Assembly: GCA_036397455.1 (NCBI GenBank)
Contig: DASWIX010000033.1
Span: 11,463 to 75,462, forward strand
DNA length: 64,000 bases
Direction of reading: 5' to 3'
Source of the DNA: JADFNB01 sp036397455
GTDB taxonomy: Bacteria; Gemmatimonadota; Gemmatimonadetes; Gemmatimonadales; GWC2-71-9
Shown one piece after another: positions 18,324 to 27,520 of the stretch. Numbering within the stretch: the stretch's first letter is position 1; each line of letters begins with the position of its first letter. The position numbers and the translations under genes were made by a program. The notes beneath the pieces are model-generated. The model was not told the origin of the DNA and did no database searches. It worked only from the letters and a program-made list of their open reading frames with translations.

Positions 18324-20585
18324 ATGTCGACCCACTCCCAGCTCCGCCATGCGGCCACCGCGGTGGCTGTTTCGATCGGCCTCCTGGGTTACGCGCGCGC
18401 CGCCGTCAGCCAGGGCGACTCACTGCCCATCGTCACCCTGCGGCCCGGCCTGGTGATCACGCGCTCGGTGCGCGTGCAACCCGGCACGTACGATCTGCCC
18501 GGGCACTCGTCACTCGACTCGGCCGTGATCATCATCCGCGGAAACGACATCACCGTCGACTTCGCCGGCGCGATCATGCGGGGGACCCCGCCCGACACCG
18601 ACCCGGATCGCGCCGCTGGCGTCGCCATCCGAATCGACGGCGGGCGCAACGTGCGGCTGCTCCGAGCGGAGGTACACGGATACCGGATCGGGATCCTGGC
18701 CCGGGGCACGCGCGGGCTGCAGCTCATCGACAACGACCTGAGCTACACGTGGAAGCCGCGCCTCTACAGTCTGGTCGAGCACGAAAGCCTGGTGGATTGG
18801 ATGTCGTTCCACCACAACGACGCGCGTGAGTGGCTGCGGACCGGGGCCGCGATATATCTCGATGACGTCGAGGGAGGCGAGTTGCGCGGGAATCTCGCCG
18901 TTCAGGGAATGAACGGGCTGCTGATGACGAAGAGCCGGCACCTTGCCGTGCGTGGCAACACGTTCGCGTTCAACTCGGCACTCGGGATCGGGCTCTATCG
19001 GTCGAGCGACAACACCATCGCGCACAACCGTGTGGGGTTCAATGTCCGCGGCTACAGTCACGGCTTCTACCAGCGCGGCCAGGATTCCGCCGGCATCCTG
19101 CTCTACGAACAGAGTTCGCGCAACATCGTGGCGTACAACTCCGTCACACACGGGGGTGACGGACTGTTCCTGTGGGCCGGCCAGAGCACGATGGACTCGG
19201 GTGAAGGCGGCGCGAACGACAATCTGTTCTATGGGAACGACTTCAGCTTTGCTCCCACTAACTCGATGGAAGCCACGTTCAGCCGCAATATGTTCGTGGC
19301 CAACCGCGCCGTTGGCAGCACGTACGGCATGTGGGGCGGGTACAGCTTCGAGTCGGTGGTGGTCGGAAACTGCTTCGCGCGGAATCGGGTCGGGCTCGCG
19401 ATCGAACATGGGCAGGACAATCTCATCCTGGCCAACCGGTTTTCGGGCGACAGCACCGCGGTCAGCTTGTGGGCCAATCCCTCGGAGCTTTCGGACTGGG
19501 GCTACCCGCAGCATCGCGATACGCGGAGCCGGGACAATCGGGTCGAGCGCAACGCGTTCGTGGGGAACCGCGTCGCGGTGCGCGGCGTGCGAACGCATGG
19601 TCTCCTGGTGCGGAACAACGCATGGCGCTCGGTGGATTCGGTCACCGTCCTTCGCGATTCGACCGGTTTCAGCGCGGAAGGAAACGTCACGTCGAGCGTG
19701 CCCCTCGGGGGCGGCGATCCGTGCGATCCGATGCCGGCGCTGCCTGCGCGGTACGCGGCCCTCGCCCCCGAAGCCGGAGGCGTCGCCCCGACGCCCACCG
19801 AGCTGGACCGTCTCGACCGATCGGCGATGGTCGTGGACGAGTGGGGGCCGTTCGACTGGCGCTCGCCCAAACTCTGGCCCACCGACAGCACACGCGCCGT
19901 ACCGTTGCGGTTGCGCGTGCTTGGGCCGCGGGGGAGGTGGGCGTTGCTCGAGCTGCGCGGGGTGGAGGCGATTTCCGCGACGGCCGGCGCGGTGGGTGAC
20001 ACGATCGCCGTGACACCCGACGCCGAGTCGATCGGTGACTGGGAGGTGACGCTGGAGTACAGCGGCGAGGCCACGGTCTCGCCGAGAGGTGTCCGGGCGG
20101 CCACGGGCACGCCGTACGTGTTCTCCTACGGGCGGTTCGAACCGACGACCGACTGGACGGTTCGTTTCTTCGCCTGGGACGAGGCCACGCATCCGGACAG
20201 CCAGCCGGCGGCCTTCGACAGCCTGCTGCGCTCCATGCCGCTGTTCGTGCGCCACGAGTCTCGTCTCGACTACGAGTGGTATCGCCCAACCATCCCGGAT
20301 CTACCGCGTGAGCGCGTTGCCCTCGAGGGAACGGCGGCCGTAACGCTCCCGGCCGGCGATTACACGCTCCGGACGATCAGCGACGACGGTGTGCGGGTGT
20401 GGGTCGATGGGGCTCTGCTCATCGACCACTGGACGGCCCACGGATCGGAGCTGAACTTCGCGCGCCTCAACGGCGGGCGCCACGACCTCCGCGTGCGATA
20501 CTATCAAGACGGTGGGTGGACCGAGCTTCGGCTGGACATCGTGCGCGGCATCCAGCAGTCACCGGGATCGCCGGGACCGCATTAG
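18324..20585 (+). CDS. Exported parallel beta-helix protein with C-terminal PA14-like domain
   Basis: A 753-residue secreted protein. A signal peptide (ending near AAVSQG) is followed by a right-handed parallel beta-helix, roughly residues 55-430, with NosD/CASH-type coils such as GLLMTKSRHLAVRGNTFAFN and DNTIAHNRVGFNVRGY. A linker region and a C-terminal PA14-like domain follow (about residues 660-750), recognisable from AGDYTLRTISDDGVRVWVDG and LRVRYYQDGGWTELRL. Beta-helix plus PA14 suggests a carbohydrate-binding or carbohydrate-degrading extracellular protein; no catalytic residues could be assigned. GGAAG lies seven bases before the ATG. It ends four bases inside the convergent dipeptidase gene. 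Confidence 0.8.
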   Translation: MSTHSQLRHAATAVAVSIGLLGYARAAVSQGDSLPIVTLRPGLVITRSVRVQPGTYDLPGHSSLDSAVIIIRGNDITVDFAGAIMRGTPPDTDPDRAAGVAIRIDGGRNVRLLRAEVHGYRIGILARGTRGLQLIDNDLSYTWKPRLYSLVEHESLVDWMSFHHNDAREWLRTGAAIYLDDVEGGELRGNLAVQGMNGLLMTKSRHLAVRGNTFAFNSALGIGLYRSSDNTIAHNRVGFNVRGYSHGFYQRGQDSAGILLYEQSSRNIVAYNSVTHGGDGLFLWAGQSTMDSGEGGANDNLFYGNDFSFAPTNSMEATFSRNMFVANRAVGSTYGMWGGYSFESVVVGNCFARNRVGLAIEHGQDNLILANRFSGDSTAVSLWANPSELSDWGYPQHRDTRSRDNRVERNAFVGNRVAVRGVRTHGLLVRNNAWRSVDSVTVLRDSTGFSAEGNVTSSVPLGGGDPCDPMPALPARYAALAPEAGGVAPTPTELDRLDRSAMVVDEWGPFDWRSPKLWPTDSTRAVPLRLRVLGPRGRWALLELRGVEAISATAGAVGDTIAVTPDAESIGDWEVTLEYSGEATVSPRGVRAATGTPYVFSYGRFEPTTDWTVRFFAWDEATHPDSQPAAFDSLLRSMPLFVRHESRLDYEWYRPTIPDLPRERVALEGTAAVTLPAGDYTLRTISDDGVRVWVDGALLIDHWTAHGSELNFARLNGGRHDLRVRYYQDGGWTELRLDIVRGIQQSPGSPGPH

Positions 20586-21742
20586 CCCCAGCCGTCGCGC
20601 AGCACGCGGCGCGCGTTGCCCCCGAGGAACTTCTCCACCTGGGTGGACGTGAAGCCGGCCGCCAGCAGCGCGTCGGTCAGCCGCGGCCAGTCGGCCGGTT
20701 CTTTCAGATCGTTCGGCGGATCGGTCATGCCGTCCCAATCCGAGCCCAACGCCACGAGGTCCTCGCCACCGGTGTTGGCCAGCTCGCGCACGTGGCGCAC
20801 CACATGGTGCAGCGTGTCCTGCCGGTGGTAATCGTTCACCAACCAGTAGTTGTAGAAGATTACGCCCACGACGCCGCCGCTGGCCCGGATGGCATCGATG
20901 TCCTCCTGATAGGCGTTGATGTCGGCCGCATAGAGCGAAGCGGCGCCCACATGACTCATCACGATCGGCCGGTGACGGGGATTGGGGATCGCGTACACGT
21001 CCCGGCGTGCGGGTCGGGTGGTGTGCGTGAGATCGACCACGACACCATGGTGGTACATCTCCTCCACGACGTCCTTACCGGTCTGAGGCAAGCGCGCGGT
21101 CAGGTCTTCTTGGAACTGGAAGCAACGGAGCGTACGGAGAAACACGTCCTTCGGGATAGCCTCCACGGGCGGCGCCACGCCGTTCGGATAGAAATGCGCC
21201 AGCGTAATGGACGCGACGCCCTCGGCCTTGAGCAACGCGACATTGGTGACGTCGCCGTTCAATACGTGGGCGCCCTCGATGGTGTGAATGACGGCGAGTT
21301 GGCCCGCTCCGAGCGCCGCGTCGAGTTCCTGGTTCGACGTCACGACCGCCGCGGTCCGCGCGGGTGCCGGCGTCATCGCGTTCACCGCGGCCACCTCGGA
21401 TTCCATGTGCCGAAGCACCCGCAGCGCGATGTCGAACGGGTCGCCGTCGAGCGCCACTTTCAGCGGTTGGATGAAGTGACTGCCGAAGTGTATGACCCAA
21501 CAGTCGTGACGCAGGTACTTCTCCGGAACGTAGACCGCGGAGCACAGCACGTCGATGTCACCGGCGAGCAGCGACGGGTAGTTGGTACGCAGTTCGGTCA
21601 GCTTGAATCCCTCGTTCACCGTTTGGGAGTCCTTGAACGACACCCCGCTGAAGAACGTCTTGAGGGAGGGATGCGCGTGGAGATCGACGACGGTGGCCTG
21701 CCGGTGCACCTGCCGGGCCGTGGCAGAGACTGGATGAGTCAT
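20582..21742 (-). CDS. Membrane dipeptidase, peptidase family M19
   Basis: A 386-residue zinc dipeptidase related to renal dipeptidase. Metal-site motifs visible in order are VVDLHAHPS near the N terminus, VIHTIEGAHVL with the bridging Glu, LTHTT, MSHVGAASLY and LGSDWDG near the C terminus. It hydrolyses dipeptides, possibly including D-amino-acid ones. No signal peptide is seen. GGGGAG lies eight bases before the ATG at 21742. It is 119 bases downstream of the glycogen operon on the same strand; a GC-rich hairpin separates them, so it is probably a separate unit. Confidence 0.88.
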   Translation of the reverse strand: MTHPVSATARQVHRQATVVDLHAHPSLKTFFSGVSFKDSQTVNEGFKLTELRTNYPSLLAGDIDVLCSAVYVPEKYLRHDCWVIHFGSHFIQPLKVALDGDPFDIALRVLRHMESEVAAVNAMTPAPARTAAVVTSNQELDAALGAGQLAVIHTIEGAHVLNGDVTNVALLKAEGVASITLAHFYPNGVAPPVEAIPKDVFLRTLRCFQFQEDLTARLPQTGKDVVEEMYHHGVVVDLTHTTRPARRDVYAIPNPRHRPIVMSHVGAASLYAADINAYQEDIDAIRASGGVVGVIFYNYWLVNDYHRQDTLHHVVRHVRELANTGGEDLVALGSDWDGMTDPPNDLKEPADWPRLTDALLAAGFTSTQVEKFLGGNARRVLRDGWG

Positions 21743-21841
21743 CTGTGGAACTCCCCGATGGCGACGTGCAAGCATGGCACGTAAACATCCTCGGGTCCAC
21801 CCCCATGTTGCGACATCGCGCGCGCACATCTCACAGGGATG

Positions 21842-21860
21842 CCGCGGGGACGGCCCGCGG
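21842..21860 (-). terminator. GC-rich hairpin after the GH57 operon (possible terminator)
   Basis: CCGCGGG and CCCGCGG form a perfect 7-bp stem around a five-base loop, one base beyond the stop of the GH57 gene. No T tract follows, so it may only stabilise the 3' end of the message. Confidence 0.3.
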
Positions 21861-21861
21861 G

Positions 21862-23793
21862 TCAGCGGTGCGGCAACAGCGTGAGCGTCGCGTGCCCCAG
21901 CGCGACCGGCCAGCGAGGCGTAAACGACGTTCCCTGCTCCGTCGCTTCGAGCCCTGACTCCGATCGGGTGATCGTACTGATTGGATACGACCACACGGTC
22001 GTTTCGGGATCGCAGTGGAACGCCAAACGGCCGGCGAGCGACAGCTCCGGCGCAAACACCGCGTCCGCGGGAAACGCGTCGCGGTTCCACCGATACGCGA
22101 TCGTGAGCGTTCCGTCGTCCGAGAACCGCATCTGCTTTTCGATCAAGCCCGCGGTCACGCGCGGGCGCAGGATCAGGGTCAAGTCGCCTGGTTCCTCGCG
22201 CGCGTCGAGGTCGCACGGCAGGGTCATCCCGCTCATGATCGGCTCGAATGCGCTCCGTGTGTACGCATCGGTCTGTGTATCACCGGACAACACGCGTTCC
22301 ATGAGCATCACGCGTTCGTGTACGTCGAACGTTGGTCTCTCGTCCACGGCGAGACGGCGCTCGAGATCGTGAATGCTCGGGACGCCGGAGGGGTCGGGGG
22401 CATCTGGCGACGCCACCGCTCCTCGTGCGTGGTAGAGTTCGCGTCGACGTGTCAGGACGTTGGCGAAGTTCAGGCCGCGGTCGAACGCCGTGTACTCCAG
22501 CAGCGCGCCGCACCACGCCGGGCGCACGAGGGCGGAGAATCGATCCGAGTGTATCCAGGCTTCCACGTGTCCATCGACGTCGAAGTCGAGCAGCTCGTGC
22601 TGGAGCGACTCGCCCCGCCGGAGCAGCGCTTCCGCACGAGCCAACTCCCGCCAGAGCGCTTCGCGCAGGTGCGGCAGGTACAACCCGCCGAACACCCCAT
22701 GCCAGTACGCGTCGTTGCACTGCGCGCGCCCGATGGCGCGGCGCGCATCCGGTGGGTCCGCGCGCGTGCGGCAATATCGGGAGAGCCGCACCATCTTCTT
22801 GTGCATGCGATTGCTCTCGGGGTACTTGACCAGGAAGTGCGGCCAATGTCCCCCGCGTAACAGCGCCCCGTCGGCCCCGGCGAGACGCTCGCGACCCAGT
22901 TCCGTCTCGATCCGCTCCAGGCGCTCGGCCGCCGCAGGTGGCAAGGACCAGGTCTCCATTTCACGGTAGGACGCCGTGGGCAGGTACACCAACCCGCCAC
23001 TGGCCACTTCCGTGATCGCGTCACGAGGCGTGCAGAGCCGGACATCACCTCCACCAACCGCTGCGCCCATCGCATCCAGAAACGACGCCAACCACCCGCG
23101 CTCGTACACCCACGCCTTCGTGCCGGGCCAGCCGCCGAATTTCTCGCCGTCATCCGCGAGGACGGCCAGGCGGGCCCCGCGCAGGCGCAGGTCGCCCAAG
23201 TAGGCAACCGTTTCCGCGGGTGACTGGAATGGCACGAGATACCGGAGTCGCTCGTCGATCGGCAGCACTCCCAAGGGCGTGCCACCCCCATCGGCGTGAA
23301 ACGGCGTGTGCAGTTGGTGTCGCTCGAATCCGGTCACGAGAAAATGTCGGTCGTCGACCAGAAGGTAGCGTACGCCGGCGTCCACCAGGTCCGTGGCCAA
23401 CCCGGGTTCCCACACGCGTTCCGTCAGCCACAGGCCCGTGGCGTGCTGACCGAATCGTGTCTGAATCGCCTCGCGCATCCAGACGATCTGCTCGATCCGA
23501 TCGGCCGGCGGTAACGCGGCAAGGATCGGCTCGTAGAAACCCGAGAGCAGCAGCTCCACCCGTCCGTCCGCCGCGAGTTCGCCCACCAGATCGAGATACG
23601 CGTGGTCGTGCCCGTCCAGCCACTCGAGCAATGGCCCGGAGATGTGCAACGCGATCGGCAGGAAGTCGCGTTCGGCGACCGCACGGAGAAACGGCAGGTA
23701 CACGTCGCGCACGTGATCTTCGAACACCGAGTCGAAGTTCCCAACCGGCTGGTGCACATGGACGCCAAAGACGAGGCGGATCGGCTCCGTCAC
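21862..23793 (-). CDS. GH57 glycoside hydrolase, alpha-amylase/4-alpha-glucanotransferase-like, with DUF1926-type C terminus
   Basis: A 643-residue GH57 enzyme. The N-terminal barrel begins RLVFGVHVHQPVGNF with the family HQP motif; GFYEPILAALP and LWLTERVWEPGLATDL are further GH57 motifs. The C-terminal half is an all-beta region like the DUF1926 domain found in 4-alpha-glucanotransferases and alpha-amylases of this family. It should act on alpha-1,4-glucans such as glycogen. The GTG at 23793 overlaps the stop of the upstream gene by four bases (GTGA). It is the last gene of the glycogen operon. Confidence 0.85.
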   Translation of the reverse strand: MTEPIRLVFGVHVHQPVGNFDSVFEDHVRDVYLPFLRAVAERDFLPIALHISGPLLEWLDGHDHAYLDLVGELAADGRVELLLSGFYEPILAALPPADRIEQIVWMREAIQTRFGQHATGLWLTERVWEPGLATDLVDAGVRYLLVDDRHFLVTGFERHQLHTPFHADGGGTPLGVLPIDERLRYLVPFQSPAETVAYLGDLRLRGARLAVLADDGEKFGGWPGTKAWVYERGWLASFLDAMGAAVGGGDVRLCTPRDAITEVASGGLVYLPTASYREMETWSLPPAAAERLERIETELGRERLAGADGALLRGGHWPHFLVKYPESNRMHKKMVRLSRYCRTRADPPDARRAIGRAQCNDAYWHGVFGGLYLPHLREALWRELARAEALLRRGESLQHELLDFDVDGHVEAWIHSDRFSALVRPAWCGALLEYTAFDRGLNFANVLTRRRELYHARGAVASPDAPDPSGVPSIHDLERRLAVDERPTFDVHERVMLMERVLSGDTQTDAYTRSAFEPIMSGMTLPCDLDAREEPGDLTLILRPRVTAGLIEKQMRFSDDGTLTIAYRWNRDAFPADAVFAPELSLAGRLAFHCDPETTVWSYPISTITRSESGLEATEQGTSFTPRWPVALGHATLTLLPHR

Positions 23794-25811
23794 GCGAACC
23801 CGAGGCGGAGCGCCACCGGCCGTAACGCCGCGACCCGTTCGGGCGGAAGCGTTCGCGTCAGGTCGGCAAAGCGCGTTTGGGCTCCGAACGGCACGGGCCG
23901 ATCGAGCAGCACACACAGGTCGGCCAGTTCGAGCACCCGGAGCGCCGCCGCAGCCGAGTCGTCGGTCGCCAGGGCGCCGACGGCCTCGACCACCGCATCA
24001 CGCACCACCCGCTGGACGTCGCGGCCGCGGCAGACCGCCTCACGCTGGCGGTCGTCGAGCAGGCGTGGCATCATCGTTCCGCACAGGATGTCCGCCAACG
24101 CGACACGTCCGCGTTCCGGAAGCTGACTCCACGCGAGCTGCCACGACGCCGATCCGTCCAACCGTTGCACCGTGATGTGGATGTCCGCGGGACGTGGCGC
24201 GTCCACGGCCACTTGCAGCCGCTGCTCCCTCCCGGTACGCGTCTCGACAACCGTGGCCACGTCGCGCTGTACGCGCGCCTCGTGGCCATCGGGCAGGATC
24301 GGCTGGACCACCACGTCCAGGTGATCGGCCACCCCGCACAGCGCGGCGACGCGCACGGCGGCCGGCACGGCCGGTCGCGCGTCTCGCTCGTAAATGTCGC
24401 GGCCCGTACCCAGCGCGGGATCATTGCTCACCGCCTCCGCAAGCCGTGTGGTCAGTCCCGCCTCGAGTTCTTCCCTGCGGCTACCGGCCAATTCGATCGC
24501 GCGCACCGCGTACCGCAGCACCTGCGTACTCTCGATGCCCGCGATGTCGTCGAAGAACCAACCGCAGGACGTGAACATGCTCAACGCGTTCCATTCCATG
24601 TCGAGCAACTCGGCCATTCGCGTGCCGACATGCCGATCGGCGGTCGTGATGCATGACGACAGCAACACCCGCACCGCGTCATCGCCGGCCATGCGGGCGA
24701 CCCCGTATGCGTCCCTCGTGGCCCAGGGATCGCGCAGCACGCCGGCCGATTCCCGTTCGAACACCCCATGCAGTTCCTCTACCAACCACTCGAGGGCCTC
24801 ACGTAACACGACACGCCACTGCTGCCGCGTGTGGCGCTCGGGGTGCGTTCGGCAGCCACAATCGGCGCGCCAGCGATCCACCCCGTGAGGACAGCTCCAT
24901 GAACTCGGCGCGTTGAGCCCGATGACACGTTCCGGCGGATGACGCGCCAGGAACGAAGCGAAATTCTCGACCCGAACGTCCGTACTCTCGGCGAGTCCGG
25001 AGAGCAGCGCGGCCAATGCCATCTCCCCGAATGCGTGATGATGGCCGTACGTCTCCCCATCGGTGGCCAGCGCCGTGAGCCGACCAGCGGATTGCTGCAG
25101 CAGGCGCTGCCGCCACAGATCCGCATCCCGGATCAGCGGCCCGAAGGCGACGTCGTGCGAGAGCGGGCCATCATAGACGATCACGGCGATGGTACGCCCG
25201 GCCGTCGTGCGGTACGTCGCCGGCTCCCCGGGCTCCGCACCGACGACCTGGTGGGGCGCCAGGACGGTAAATCCAAGCCCTTCCGCCGCCAGCACGTCCA
25301 TCGTCTCGTCGTCCACCGCCGTTTCCGGCAGCCACATGCCCTCAGGCGGGCGACCGTACCGTCGCGCGAAATCAGCGATACCCCAGCGCACCTCCGTTTC
25401 CTTGTCGCGGCGTGCGCACAGGGGAAGGATGACGTGATGGTAGGGCATCGCGATCGCGTTGCCGTGTCCGTCAAGACGCTCGCAACTGGCGCGATCCGCG
25501 GCGAGAACGGCCGCGTACGTCTCCGGCGCCGCGCGTTCCAGCCAGGCGAGAAGCGTTGAACCAAAATCGAAGCTGATCGAGGTGAGCGTATTGACGACGC
25601 TTGCGATCCGACCGGTCCCATCGAGCACGCGGGCCGCCACGACCGCCCGGTAACACTCGCGCTCGATCCGCTCATTCCAGTCATGAAACGGGGCAGCCGA
25701 GCATTCGCGCGGCATCTCTTCAAACCACGGATCACTGCGCGGCGGCTGATAGAAGTGTCCGTGGACGACGACGGATCGTGGCGGGGGCATCGTGTGAGTC
25801 CGCGGGCTCAC
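23790..25811 (-). CDS. GH57-like protein with DUF3536 domain
   Basis: A 673-residue protein of the GH57/DUF3536 family. The N-terminal polysaccharide-deacetylase-like barrel starts VVVHGHFYQPPRSDPW, with ERECYRAVVAARVLD, MPYHHVILPLCARRD and GMWLPETAVDDET as further barrel motifs. The C-terminal part (about residues 390-673) is the helical DUF3536 region. The precise activity of this subfamily is not established; its position between a branching enzyme and a glucanotransferase points to a role on glycogen. The GTG start overlaps the preceding gene's stop (GTGA). An internal ATG lies seven codons on. Confidence 0.8.
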   Translation of the reverse strand: MSPRTHTMPPPRSVVVHGHFYQPPRSDPWFEEMPRECSAAPFHDWNERIERECYRAVVAARVLDGTGRIASVVNTLTSISFDFGSTLLAWLERAAPETYAAVLAADRASCERLDGHGNAIAMPYHHVILPLCARRDKETEVRWGIADFARRYGRPPEGMWLPETAVDDETMDVLAAEGLGFTVLAPHQVVGAEPGEPATYRTTAGRTIAVIVYDGPLSHDVAFGPLIRDADLWRQRLLQQSAGRLTALATDGETYGHHHAFGEMALAALLSGLAESTDVRVENFASFLARHPPERVIGLNAPSSWSCPHGVDRWRADCGCRTHPERHTRQQWRVVLREALEWLVEELHGVFERESAGVLRDPWATRDAYGVARMAGDDAVRVLLSSCITTADRHVGTRMAELLDMEWNALSMFTSCGWFFDDIAGIESTQVLRYAVRAIELAGSRREELEAGLTTRLAEAVSNDPALGTGRDIYERDARPAVPAAVRVAALCGVADHLDVVVQPILPDGHEARVQRDVATVVETRTGREQRLQVAVDAPRPADIHITVQRLDGSASWQLAWSQLPERGRVALADILCGTMMPRLLDDRQREAVCRGRDVQRVVRDAVVEAVGALATDDSAAAALRVLELADLCVLLDRPVPFGAQTRFADLTRTLPPERVAALRPVALRLGFA

Positions 25812-27514
25812 CGCACCGGCGGATTGGAACGTTCGAGAACCCGCGCAAGCGCGTCGAGTACCGCGGGGAATACCGCGTCGCGCGCCGCCAACGTCGCAGC
25901 CACTTCGGCGGCGCGTGCCCGCCCCCCCACATCGTCATCCCGCTCCAGTGATTCCACCAAGGTCTCCGCGGCGCTGCAATGCCGCTCAAATCGCTCGATG
26001 CCGTAGTCGGCCGTGACGCCCGTCGAAATGATGAACTGCCAGTCGGAAGACTGAGCCAACAGCATCTCGCGCGCGGCTTGGGCGAGAATCGGCCGCAGCG
26101 AGTCGACGCGCAGCGCGAGCGGCACCACATCCCAGAACCGCTGTTCGAGAGGCCATAGCCGCTCCCACGTCCACCGCGTATCCGGATTGAGCCACATCGA
26201 GTGATCCCCGTTCGCACCCCAGGACCCTTCGCCCAGCCGAATCGCTCGGCCCCCGGGAGAAGTCCGGAGATGGTCCGACCCGGTCACCGCTCGCACATCG
26301 GTGCGCGCCGCGAGTTGCCGGTAGAGCTGCGTCACGAAATGGACACCCTCGAACCACCAATGACCGAACAGCTCCGTGTCGAACGGCGCGACGATCACGC
26401 TACCCTGCTGCTCAGCGGCCGTCCGCCCGAGCAATCCGGCGAAGTGGGCGGCGTGTTCCGCGGCGCGATCGAAGGCGGCGGCCACGTCGTACGGTTGCTT
26501 GTCGCCCAAGTCGGCGTGTGGGCCGGTCACCCGCCACAGCTTCAGGCCCCCGGGCCAGCGAATTTTGTGAAACTCCAGGTACACACCATCGCCCGGATAT
26601 CCGTGCTGGCGACTCCACACCTGCATGGACGAGCGAGGATCGCGCACGAATGCGCGGGGGTGGCGTCCCTGACTCGGAGCCGCCAGGTGATACGCCTGAT
26701 ACGGCGATCGAACGACAGCGTCGCTTCCGCCTGATCGGCGGTGGCCGCCGATGCCGCCGTGTCGTTCGCCGTCGAACCGCTCGGCGCCAAGCGGGACGTC
26801 AGCGTACGCGCCAAGTGGCGCGCCGGCGGCGGCGAGATGCGCGTCCACAAAGAAGTAGTGGAACCCGCTCTCCGCGAGCAGGTCGTCGATGCCGGGCCGT
26901 GCGTCGCCCGCCCCGCCACCCGATGAGATCCACGGCCCTGCCGGCCGGTACGCGCATTCCGGTATCCAGCACCCGCGCGGCGGGGCGCCGAACAGGCGAG
27001 CGTGTTCGGCAAAACCGACTTCCAACTGCAGACGAATACTCTCGTCGCGACCCAGGAGCGGCAGGTATCCGTGTGTCGCCGCCGAGCTGACGAGTTCGAT
27101 CCGTCCCGCATCCTGCAGGCCGCGGAAGGCCGCCACCAGATCCCCGTTGGTGGAATCGAACACATCGCGTAGATGGCTGAGGCGGTCCCGCCAGAAGGTC
27201 ACGAGCGGGATCAGATGCCCGTCGCCGCCGGCGGCCAGAGCCTCGGGAGCGGACGCACACGCTTCGAGCCGGTGGCCGAAGAACTCCTGGAGTTCCGCTG
27301 CGAAGGTCGCATCGGCAAGCTGATTGGCCAGCACCGGCGTGATCCCGAGCGTGATCGGTGACGGGACGCCATCGTCCGAGAGACGCCGCAGTCCGTCGAC
27401 GAGGGGCAGATACGTGTCCACCGCCGCCTCGCATAACCAGTCACTCCCGTGAGGCCAGCGTCCGTGCCGCAAGACATAGGGCAGATGAGAATGGAACATC
27501 AGTACGAAGTCCAT
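25808..27514 (-). CDS. GH57 1,4-alpha-glucan branching enzyme-like (DUF1957)
   Basis: A 568-residue protein of the GH57 branching-enzyme type. It starts with the typical FVLMFHSHLPYVLRHGRWPHG, followed by SSAATHGYLPLL, GCWIPECAYRPAG (catalytic nucleophile Glu region) and FDTELFGHWWFEGV. A C-terminal DUF1957-like helical domain follows. Enzymes of this class introduce alpha-1,6 branches into the linear glucan made by glycogen synthase, whose gene is immediately upstream. Residues of roughly 220-260 are rich in Gly and Ala, probably a flexible insert. It overlaps the next gene by four bases. Confidence 0.85.
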   Translation of the reverse strand: MDFVLMFHSHLPYVLRHGRWPHGSDWLCEAAVDTYLPLVDGLRRLSDDGVPSPITLGITPVLANQLADATFAAELQEFFGHRLEACASAPEALAAGGDGHLIPLVTFWRDRLSHLRDVFDSTNGDLVAAFRGLQDAGRIELVSSAATHGYLPLLGRDESIRLQLEVGFAEHARLFGAPPRGCWIPECAYRPAGPWISSGGGAGDARPGIDDLLAESGFHYFFVDAHLAAAGAPLGAYADVPLGAERFDGERHGGIGGHRRSGGSDAVVRSPYQAYHLAAPSQGRHPRAFVRDPRSSMQVWSRQHGYPGDGVYLEFHKIRWPGGLKLWRVTGPHADLGDKQPYDVAAAFDRAAEHAAHFAGLLGRTAAEQQGSVIVAPFDTELFGHWWFEGVHFVTQLYRQLAARTDVRAVTGSDHLRTSPGGRAIRLGEGSWGANGDHSMWLNPDTRWTWERLWPLEQRFWDVVPLALRVDSLRPILAQAAREMLLAQSSDWQFIISTGVTADYGIERFERHCSAAETLVESLERDDDVGGRARAAEVAATLAARDAVFPAVLDALARVLERSNPPVR

Positions 27515-27520
27515 ATCGCC

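Noticed and set aside
18510..20255. Minus-strand frame of about 581 codons opposite the beta-helix gene
   Set aside because: No recognisable motif; the plus strand has a signal peptide, beta-helix coils and a PA14-like domain.
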